DNA of 7,410 nt from DASPSR01 sp035498715 (lineage in GTDB: Bacteria; Nitrospirota; UBA9217): positions 1-7,410 of the forward strand of contig DATJZV010000179.1 in the NCBI GenBank assembly GCA_035498715.1, in the 5' to 3' direction. The notes beneath the pieces were generated by a model, which was not told where the DNA came from, searched no databases, and saw nothing but the letters and a program-made list of their open reading frames with translations. Made by a program: the position numbers and the translations under genes. Shown piece by piece: positions 1 through 5,515 of this stretch (positions within the stretch are counted from its first letter, which is position 1; every line of letters starts with the position of its first letter).

Positions 1-1626
1 TTCGCCGGCGGCGGCCATCGCTATCATCACGTCGCTTATTCGCCCAACACAACACTACTCGACGGCCGGCTTGCAGCTGTCTCAATAGACCGCCTTTTGC
101 AGGGGGCTTCTCTCACCGCCCGGCGCGAGCAGGAAGGCCCCTTTGTCACGACGCTATACACGAATACGCAAGGTATAGAACCTCTAGAGGCCGTTCCCAT
201 GTCCATCAAGGCGGAGGGCTATTCCCGTGAAGAAGCGGGGAACGAGGCCCATCGCTGTCTGCAGTGCCAGTGCCTCGAATGCGTGAAGGTGTGTGAATAC
301 CTCGCCCATTACGGCTCTTACCCGAAGCGGTATGTCCGCGAAATCTATAATAACGATTCCATCATTATGGGAACGCACCTGGCAAACCGTATGGTGAACT
401 CATGCAGCCTCTGCAGTCTTTGTAAAGAAGTCTGCCCCGTGGACCTGAACATGGCGGACGTGTGTCTCGATGCACGGCAGAGCATGGTTAAAAAAGGTAA
501 GATGCCGCCATCGGTTCATGACTTCGCGCTCCGCGACATGCAGTTTAGTTTGAGCGAGGCTTTTTACCTGGTCCGCCACGAGCCCGGTTTCTCCGCAAGC
601 AGCGCCCTGTTCTATCCGGGATGCCAGCTTAGCGCATCGTCGCCCCATCATGTCGCGCGTGTATACAAACATCTGCGGAGCACAATAAAGGGTGGCGTGG
701 GTTTGATCCTGGGATGCTGTGGCGCGCCGGCGTTCTGGGCAGGACAGGAAGAGTTGTTTCAGCGTACGATTCGGACAACAGCGGAAGAATGGGAGCGCAT
801 GGGCAAGCCGCGTATCATCACTGCCTGTTCGAGCTGCTACCGGATCTTCAAAGACTACCTGCATGATCTGCCCGTGGAATCGTTATGGACCGTGCTCGAC
901 AATGCGGAGCTACCGGAGGTCCGGCAGGTCATGAAGCCAAAACCGATGGCAATCCACGATCCCTGTACCACCCGGAATGACAGGGCCATTCAACAGAGCA
1001 TTAGGCGGATCGTCGCGAAACTCGGCGTACAGCTCAAAGAACTGGGTCATCATCCTGAGTTAACAACCTGCTGCGGCTATGGTGGGCACATGTCATTTGC
1101 CAACCCCGAGGTGGCCGACAAGGTCGTAAATCGCAGGATCACGGAGAGTGATGCCGACTACCTGGCCTATTGCGCCATGTGCCGCGATAATTTCGCGGCC
1201 CGGGGAAAGCGTGTGCTCCACATTCTCGACCTGATCTTCGGAACAGGAAGCGATGAGACTGCCCGCCAAAAAGGGCCCGGGTACTCGCAGCGTCACGAGA
1301 ACCGTGCAAAGCTAAAGACGGAATTTCTGCGCGACCTCTGGGATGAGAAAGGTGCAAAGAGAGAACCAGGCATGAAACTCATCATTGATCCTGAAGTGTC
1401 GGAACTGCTGGAACGCAGGATGATCCTTGAGGAAGACCTCCTGAAGGTGTTAGGCCACGCTGAAAGGACAGGCGAAAAAATCAAAGATGTGAAGACAGGC
1501 CGCTTTCTCGCCCGGCACCGGCCTGTGAGCGTGACCTACTGGGTCGAGTACTCGGCGGGGGAGGCTGGCTTCATCATTCACAATGCCTATAGCCATCGCA
1601 TGGAAGTGTCCGGAGATGTGCAATGA
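1..1626 (+). CDS. Pyridine nucleotide-disulfide oxidoreductase / dicluster-binding protein (DVU_1558-like), 5'-partial
   Basis: The frame is open from base 1 to the TGA at 1624-1626 (541 residues), so the gene begins upstream; the TTG at 97 is internal. Residues 1-33 look like the tail of a flavin-dependent pyridine nucleotide oxidoreductase (FAGGG, then DGRLAAVSIDR). Two ferredoxin-like cysteine clusters follow: C86, C89, C91, C94, C98 and C135, C138, C141, C145. Two CCG domains come next, as in heterodisulfide reductase subunit B and GlpC/LutA-type proteins: C208, C239-C240, C266, C269 and C322, C357-C358, C391, C394. These domains usually bind non-cubane [4Fe-4S] clusters or serve thiol redox chemistry. 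A tail of about 120 residues after IFG (412-413) is a separate, unrecognised region. Family knowledge suggests cytoplasmic electron transfer between NAD(P)H, FAD and a thiol or disulfide partner; the true partner is unknown. Its stop overlaps the next start (ATGA), implying coupled translation. Confidence 0.85.
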   Translation, partial: FAGGGHRYHHVAYSPNTTLLDGRLAAVSIDRLLQGASLTARREQEGPFVTTLYTNTQGIEPLEAVPMSIKAEGYSREEAGNEAHRCLQCQCLECVKVCEYLAHYGSYPKRYVREIYNNDSIIMGTHLANRMVNSCSLCSLCKEVCPVDLNMADVCLDARQSMVKKGKMPPSVHDFALRDMQFSLSEAFYLVRHEPGFSASSALFYPGCQLSASSPHHVARVYKHLRSTIKGGVGLILGCCGAPAFWAGQEELFQRTIRTTAEEWERMGKPRIITACSSCYRIFKDYLHDLPVESLWTVLDNAELPEVRQVMKPKPMAIHDPCTTRNDRAIQQSIRRIVAKLGVQLKELGHHPELTTCCGYGGHMSFANPEVADKVVNRRITESDADYLAYCAMCRDNFAARGKRVLHILDLIFGTGSDETARQKGPGYSQRHENRAKLKTEFLRDLWDEKGAKREPGMKLIIDPEVSELLERRMILEEDLLKVLGHAERTGEKIKDVKTGRFLARHRPVSVTYWVEYSAGEAGFIIHNAYSHRMEVSGDVQ

Positions 1627-1835
1627 GCGAAGAAAAGAACGCAGTGCCGGAGCCCATCCTGCTCTGCGCAAAATGCAGCGTGGAGATGAAGATCGGGAAG
1701 GTCAAGGCATCTTACCTAGGCAGTGAATTTCCCATCGAGCTTCTCAAGTGCCCGATCTGCGGCATGGTTTATGTGCCCGAGTCCCTGGCCACGGGAAAAA
1801 TGCTGCAGGTGGAGCAGGCGCTGGAGGATAAGTGA
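1623..1835 (+). CDS. Small double-CxxC redox protein (DVU_1557 family)
   Basis: A 70-residue protein with two CxxC knuckles, C15/C18 (LLCAKC) and C43/C46 (KCPICG), about 25 residues apart. This is a rubredoxin- or zinc-ribbon-like arrangement able to bind one Fe or Zn. There is no signal peptide or membrane segment, so it should be cytoplasmic. Its ATG shares four bases (ATGA) with the stop of the dicluster oxidoreductase, and its TGA lies 9 bp before the methyltransferase ATG. Size and position match the conserved DVU_1557-type redox protein of this cluster. The likely role is electron carrier or metal-binding partner of the upstream iron-sulfur protein. That role is inferred from position; zinc-ribbon function without redox activity is the alternative. 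Confidence 0.8.
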   Translation: MSEEKNAVPEPILLCAKCSVEMKIGKVKASYLGSEFPIELLKCPICGMVYVPESLATGKMLQVEQALEDK

Positions 1836-1844
1836 GGCGATGTG

Positions 1845-2576
1845 ATGTCCGAGCCTAGCAAGCAACGGTTCAGTGAATGCTTCAGCAGCGCTAACGGGCG
1901 TGGCAGCATCATGCGGCCCGGTGGATTTGCTCTGACCGACCGAATACTTCAGCTCTGTGCATTCAAAGCTGGCGACCGGGTGGCGGATATCGGGTGCGGC
2001 TTTGGTGCGACCGTCGAATATCTTCGCCGTTCCTATAGTATTGATGCCATGGGCATCGACCCGGCAGTGGCCTCGCTGGGGCAGGGTTTACGGCGTAATC
2101 CCGGCCTTCCGCTGAGTGCTGGGTTTGCGGAAGAGCTTCCTATGAAATCGGGAACGATCGACGGTATCGTGGCAGAATGCAGTTTATCGGTTATAGCTAA
2201 CAAGGAGCAGGCGCTGGCCGAGTTCTGTAGGGTATTGCGTGTTGGGGGGAAAATGGCTATCACCGACATCTATGCACGCAACGCCGAAGTGCTTGACACG
2301 ATTGGGGACATCAATCTTCCGTTCGGCATGAAGGGGATCATGACACAGGACACATTGATGGTCATGATAAGACGTCAGGGCTTTTATATAACAAACTGGG
2401 AGGATCATTCTCAGACATTGAAGGAATATCTGATTCAGACAATCATGGGAGATGAATCATCAGTGTTCGGCAGAACATGCCTAGGGCAATGGAAAAGTTC
2501 CTGGCAGGAGAGTGTAGGTCTGTTGAAGCGGGCCTCGCTGGGATATTTTTTGCTCGTAGCATCGAAAGCAGCATAA
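1845..2576 (+). CDS. trsM: Class I SAM-dependent methyltransferase (TrsM / DVU_1556-like)
   Basis: A protein of 243 residues with a Rossmann methyltransferase core. Motif I is VADIGCGFGA (residues 46-55), the acidic end of beta-2 is GIDP (70-73), and the post-motif region AECSLSVI and the LRVGGKMAITD segment match the Methyltransf_11/UbiE-like fold. The N-terminal MRPGGFALTDRIL and the C-terminal LLKRASLGYFLLVASKAA resemble the TrsM-type family of this cluster; the symbol rests on that resemblance and on context. I chose ATG 1845 because GAGG at 1834-1837 sits 7 nt upstream; an in-frame GTG at 1842 would add one residue with spacing too short. The methyl acceptor is unknown. Proximity to a radical SAM gene and to molybdenum cofactor maturation genes suggests a small-molecule or cofactor substrate rather than DNA or rRNA, which is inference. 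Confidence 0.85.
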   Translation: MSEPSKQRFSECFSSANGRGSIMRPGGFALTDRILQLCAFKAGDRVADIGCGFGATVEYLRRSYSIDAMGIDPAVASLGQGLRRNPGLPLSAGFAEELPMKSGTIDGIVAECSLSVIANKEQALAEFCRVLRVGGKMAITDIYARNAEVLDTIGDINLPFGMKGIMTQDTLMVMIRRQGFYITNWEDHSQTLKEYLIQTIMGDESSVFGRTCLGQWKSSWQESVGLLKRASLGYFLLVASKAA

Positions 2577-2598
2577 TGTTCAAAAAAGGGGCAGGAGC

Positions 2599-3045
2599 AT
2601 GAATGACGTAATGATGCGCATGGTCGAACTCGGTCATCAGGGTTTTTATTGTAGCCAGATCCTGATCATTCTTTCGCTGGAAGCCCAAGGTAAGAGCAAC
2701 CCCGACCTGGTCAGAGCTATGTCGGGCCTGCATGGCGGCATGGGCAGCTGCGGGAAAGTCTGCGGCACGTTGACCGGTGGCGCTTGCCTGCTTGCGCTCT
2801 ATGTAGGAAAGGGAAAACCCGAGGAGCAGGAAGATAGCCGCCTGATCCCGATGATCGACGAACTGGTGGAATGGTTCGAGCAGGAATGCAGGATCCGGTT
2901 CAATAGCGGGATCAATTGCTCCGATATCCTCCAGAATAATGCCCACAACCGTACGACGCGGTGTCCGCAGATTGTGATGGCGACTTTTGAAAAGGCAATG
3001 GAAATACTGGCGGCCCATGATATCGATTTTAGCGGGCAAAAGTAA
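2599..3045 (+). CDS. C_GCAxxG_C_C family cysteine-rich redox protein (DVU_1555-like)
   Basis: A 148-residue protein of the C_GCAxxG_C_C type, a family of putative redox-active or metal-binding cytoplasmic proteins. The signature cysteines are C18 (FYCSQ), C55 in VCGTLTGG, C97 (FEQECRIRF) and C107 (NCSDIL). C51, C63 and C122 are extra. The glycine-rich GLHGGMGSCG precedes the core motif, which reads CGTLTG where the family usually has CGALTG. ATG 2599 is preferred because AAGGGG at 2586-2591 lies 7 nt upstream; the AGGAG at 2593-2597 is too close. It begins 22 bp after the methyltransferase stop, so it is probably on the same transcript, and it is the last gene of the first block. Biochemical function is unknown; electron or thiol relay and metal binding both fit. 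Confidence 0.85.
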   Translation: MNDVMMRMVELGHQGFYCSQILIILSLEAQGKSNPDLVRAMSGLHGGMGSCGKVCGTLTGGACLLALYVGKGKPEEQEDSRLIPMIDELVEWFEQECRIRFNSGINCSDILQNNAHNRTTRCPQIVMATFEKAMEILAAHDIDFSGQK

Positions 3046-3187
3046 CAACTGACGACTTCGTCGCACACAGTTAAAACCCGTACGAGATCCATGATTTTAA
3101 TTTAATATTCAAACCGTGTTCATCCGTGCCTTCTGCGAAGCAGAACCTACGGTCTGATATTGTCACCTGTATGAAAGGCGATTTTCG
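3046..3187 (+). promoter_or_regulatory. Intergenic spacer with AT-rich stretch and small perfect hairpin before xdhC
   Basis: This is the longest non-coding gap, 142 bp. An AT-rich run at about 3091-3112 contrasts with the GC-rich surroundings and could hold a -10-like element, with TTAAAA at 3071-3076 as a weak -35 candidate; spacing is not convincing. A perfect hairpin, TTCTGC-GAA-GCAGAA (3131-3145), is bracketed by ACCGT (3113-3117) and its complement ACGGT (3149-3153). No T-run follows, so it is not an intrinsic terminator. I do not recognise a molybdenum cofactor riboswitch. A separate promoter for the xdhC block is the simplest reading, at low confidence. Confidence 0.3.
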
Positions 3188-4255
3188 ATGAAACGACTGT
3201 ATCGTGAAATGGCGGATGACCTGCGCAAGGGAGAGAGCTTTGTGACTGCAACAATTTTCGATAAGACCGGGTCGGCCCCGCGGTCCGACGGCTCGAAAAT
3301 GGTCGTTCGCAGCAACGGATCGATCGTCGGATCGGTCGGCGGTGGCCGCCTTGAAGCCGAAGCGTTGCAGCTTGCGGCGGGCATCTTTCAGAGCAAACAA
3401 TCTCTGATCCAGTCCTTTGATCTTTCCGGAGAGGATGCCGCAGGAATGGCGATGATCTGCGGCGGGCAGGGTGAGATCCTGCTCGACTACATCGACGGAA
3501 AAGATGAAACCAACCGGGTTCTGTACGACGAAGCTGCGGCGATTCTCCAGCGTGGGACCAAGGCCTGGTTGATCACCGTGCTGGGCGATCCGAAACAAAA
3601 TAACCTGCCCGCACGGCAGCAGTGCCTGGTCAGACATGACGGAACCATGATCGGGAAGATCGACGGCGATCCGGGATTGCTTGCAAAGCTTCTTTTAGGA
3701 CCGGGGAGAATCTCCATCCACGCGGAGGTGCGCGAGAACCGGCGCTTCCTCGTTGAACCGATTCGCCATGGGGGAACGGTCTATATCTTCGGTGCCGGCC
3801 ATGTATCCCAGAAAATAGCGCCCCTGGCTGAGGTTGTCGGGTTCAAAACCGTGGTGCTGGACGACCGCAAAGAATACGCGAACCGGGCGAGGTTCGCCGA
3901 ACCTACGGAGCTCCTGCTACTTGAATCGTTTGACCGATTGCCCGACCTGGACATCGACGAAAACAGCTATCTCGTGATAGTGACGAGGGGTCATCTGCAC
4001 GACAAGGTGGTGCTGGCGCAGGCCCTGAGATCGAAGGCAGGGTATATCGGCATGATCGGGAGCCGCCGGAAGCGGGACAAGATTTATGAGGTCCTGCTAA
4101 AGGAGGGGTTCGTCAAGCGCGATCTCGATCGCGTCTATTCTCCTATCGGCACCGATATCGGGGCGGAAACGCCCGAGGAACTTGGCGTTAGCATCGTCGG
4201 CGAGCTGATCAAGGTGCGCGCGGAGCGGGAACAATGGGGAAGGGAAATAAAATAG
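3188..4255 (+). CDS. xdhC: XdhC/CoxI family aldehyde oxidoreductase maturation factor
   Basis: A 355-residue full-length two-domain XdhC protein. The N-terminal XdhC_CoxI domain shows TGSAPR (27-32), GSVGGGRLEAEA (48-59) and the conserved CGG with C91. The C-terminal Rossmann domain shows VYIFGAGHVSQ (198-208), VLDDR (223-227), VTRGHLHD (265-272), GMIGSRRK (288-295) and the family end motif SPIGTDIGAETPEELGVSI (318-336). XdhC proteins bind molybdenum cofactor, help sulfurate it and deliver it to xanthine dehydrogenase/aldehyde oxidoreductase-type enzymes. ATG 3188 has an AAAGG box about 9 nt upstream. The last 22 bp overlap the next gene in another frame, so the two proteins are probably made together. 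The client molybdoenzyme is not in the window; an aldehyde oxidoreductase outside it is expected from the gene set. Confidence 0.93.
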   Translation: MKRLYREMADDLRKGESFVTATIFDKTGSAPRSDGSKMVVRSNGSIVGSVGGGRLEAEALQLAAGIFQSKQSLIQSFDLSGEDAAGMAMICGGQGEILLDYIDGKDETNRVLYDEAAAILQRGTKAWLITVLGDPKQNNLPARQQCLVRHDGTMIGKIDGDPGLLAKLLLGPGRISIHAEVRENRRFLVEPIRHGGTVYIFGAGHVSQKIAPLAEVVGFKTVVLDDRKEYANRARFAEPTELLLLESFDRLPDLDIDENSYLVIVTRGHLHDKVVLAQALRSKAGYIGMIGSRRKRDKIYEVLLKEGFVKRDLDRVYSPIGTDIGAETPEELGVSIVGELIKVRAEREQWGREIK

Positions 4256-5418
4256 AGGCTCTCGTATTGGCCGCAGGTTACTCGTCGCGGGCGCCCGGTT
4301 TTAAGCCGCTGCTCCCCTTGGGCGATAGTACGATGATCGAAGCAGTGATCAATGTCTTTTACGCGGCATGCATCGACGATATTGTAGTCGTGACCGGACA
4401 CCATGCGGTAGAATTGGCCCCGACGCTGGACCGTCTGCGTGTGCGCCATGTTCAGAACGATCGCTATCAGGAAGGGATGTTCTCGTCCGTTGTTGCGGGC
4501 GTAAAGTCCCTTCGTCCGGGAACGGACGCCTTTTTCCTTCTCCCCGCGGATATGCCGCTCGTACGGTGCCATACCATAAAGACGCTGCGCAAGGCCTTTT
4601 CGCACGCTGCGGCGGACGTGATCTATCCCGTGTTTCAGCAACGCAGAGGCCACCCCCCGCTCATCTCGACCCGCTGCTGCCCGGCCATACTGGCCTGGGA
4701 CCGGCCGGAAGGGTTGCGGTCTCTGCTGGAGCGCTATGAACCGGCGGCGAGGAATGTGGAGGTAATTGACGAGGGTATCCTGATCGATGTGGACACTGCA
4801 GAGGATTACAGGCGCGTTGTCGACCGCTTCGTCCTGCGTGAGCTTCCTCAGCGGCGCGAGTGCGACGCGATTTTGGCCGTGGCGAATGTCCCCGAAAGGG
4901 TGGTCAGGCACTGCCGGATGGTGTCCGAAACGGGCCGGGTGCTTGCCGAAGCTTTGAACCGGATGGGCTTGCATCTCGACGTCGAGCTGATCATCGCCGG
5001 TGGGATGCTCCATGACCTGGCCAAAGGAAGACCGCACCATGCGAGTACCGGCGCGCGCATGCTGCTCAATATGGGATTTCCCGGTGTGGCGAGCATTACG
5101 GCCGTACACCATACAATTGAATTTGAGGAAGGACAGCTGCTTGATGAAGCAGCGATTCTTTTTTTGGCCGATAAACTGGTGCTAGGTGACCGGATCGTTT
5201 CGCTTGACGATCGATTCAGGGAATGCTTGGAAAAATATCGCTGCGATGCGGTGGTGTTGCATGAAGTCGAACAGCGGCTTAAGAGGGCCCGCATAATCAA
5301 AAAATCAGTGGAGCAAGTGACCGAGAAGCGGCTGGAAGAACTCGTTAGTGGAATAGGGCGTGAGTCATCACTGACAACGGACACTGAGGTTGTTCAGGGA
5401 CGAGAAACGATACAGTAA
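4234..5418 (+). CDS. MocA/MobA-like nucleotidyltransferase fused to an HD domain (DVU_1551-like)
   Basis: A 394-residue two-domain protein. Residues 7-190 are a MobA/MocA/YgfJ-type nucleotidyltransferase: LAAGYSSR (12-19) with K24 for nucleotide binding, LPADMPL (103-109) as the metal/nucleotide motif, RRGHPP (137-142), and DVDTAEDY (175-182). Members of this group transfer CMP or GMP to molybdopterin; pairing with XdhC favours the cytosine dinucleotide form. Residues about 205-370 are an HD-superfamily hydrolase domain with H216, H250-D251 (GGMLHDLAKG), H258/H259, H282/H283 (TAVHHT) and D303 (LADKLV), so the metal ligands appear intact. The HD substrate is unknown; a nucleotide or phosphoester is the family norm. 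ATG 4234 has GGAG at 4222-4225, 8 nt upstream, and overlaps the xdhC end by 22 bp. The product is presumably cytoplasmic. Confidence 0.9.
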   Translation: MGKGNKIEALVLAAGYSSRAPGFKPLLPLGDSTMIEAVINVFYAACIDDIVVVTGHHAVELAPTLDRLRVRHVQNDRYQEGMFSSVVAGVKSLRPGTDAFFLLPADMPLVRCHTIKTLRKAFSHAAADVIYPVFQQRRGHPPLISTRCCPAILAWDRPEGLRSLLERYEPAARNVEVIDEGILIDVDTAEDYRRVVDRFVLRELPQRRECDAILAVANVPERVVRHCRMVSETGRVLAEALNRMGLHLDVELIIAGGMLHDLAKGRPHHASTGARMLLNMGFPGVASITAVHHTIEFEEGQLLDEAAILFLADKLVLGDRIVSLDDRFRECLEKYRCDAVVLHEVEQRLKRARIIKKSVEQVTEKRLEELVSGIGRESSLTTDTEVVQGRETIQ

Positions 5419-5429
5419 GCTTACATGTA
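5411..5429. other. Imperfect palindrome at the end of the nucleotidyltransferase-HD gene
   Basis: GTAAGCTTAC (5415-5424) is a perfect 10-bp palindrome spanning the TAA stop, with outer TACA (5411-5414) and TGTA (5426-5429) extending it with a 1-nt offset. It could be a protein site or chance; there is no T-run and no other copy was seen in the window. Confidence 0.2.
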
Positions 5430-5470
5430 CAGAGGCAGCGCGAGTTTCGTGAAAGAATAAAGATGAGAAA

Positions 5471-5509
5471 CGACCCCTTCTTGCTTGGAGGGTCGAGGGA
5501 GGGTTTTTT
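5471..5509 (+). promoter_or_regulatory. Two mutually exclusive hairpins, T-run and Shine-Dalgarno ahead of the radical SAM gene
   Basis: Hairpin A pairs CGACCC (5471-5476) with GGGTCG (5490-5495). Hairpin B pairs CCCTTCTT (5475-5482) with AGGGAGGG (5496-5503), eight pairs including two G-T wobbles, and is followed directly by six T (5504-5509), the layout of an intrinsic terminator. A and B share bases 5475-5476 and cannot coexist in full. AGGGAGGG is also the only good ribosome binding sequence for the ATG at 5516 (GGAGGG ends 12 nt upstream), so B would both end transcription and hide it, while A would leave it free. This is seen in sequence only; stability was not calculated. Confidence 0.35.
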
Positions 5510-5515
5510 GAGTTT

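Noticed and set aside
97..99. TTG as the start of the first gene
   Set aside because: The frame is open back to base 1 and upstream residues (DGRLAAVSIDR) fit the family, so the gene is truncated by the window edge and this codon is internal.
1842..1844. GTG as the methyltransferase start
   Set aside because: The GAGG box would be only 4 nt away; the adjacent ATG at 1845 has normal spacing.
2443..3066. Minus-strand open frame of 207 codons
   Set aside because: It is antisense to the methyltransferase end and the C_GCAxxG_C_C gene, with no motif or plausible ribosome site.
3046..3187. Molybdenum cofactor riboswitch before xdhC
   Set aside because: The gap is short and I could not find the multi-stem core expected of that RNA; only one small hairpin is evident.
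4135..5112. Long minus-strand open frame of 325 codons
   Set aside because: It lies opposite the xdhC and nucleotidyltransferase-HD genes, whose motifs are clear; the translation has no recognisable domain and is rich in His and Arg, as expected of a shadow frame in GC-rich DNA.
5450..5515. In-frame TGA at 5450-5452 followed by an open stretch into trsS, considered as a selenocysteine codon
   Set aside because: The peptide encoded by 5453-5515 does not resemble a family extension, and the T-run and ribosome site lie in it; ATG 5516 gives the expected N-terminus.
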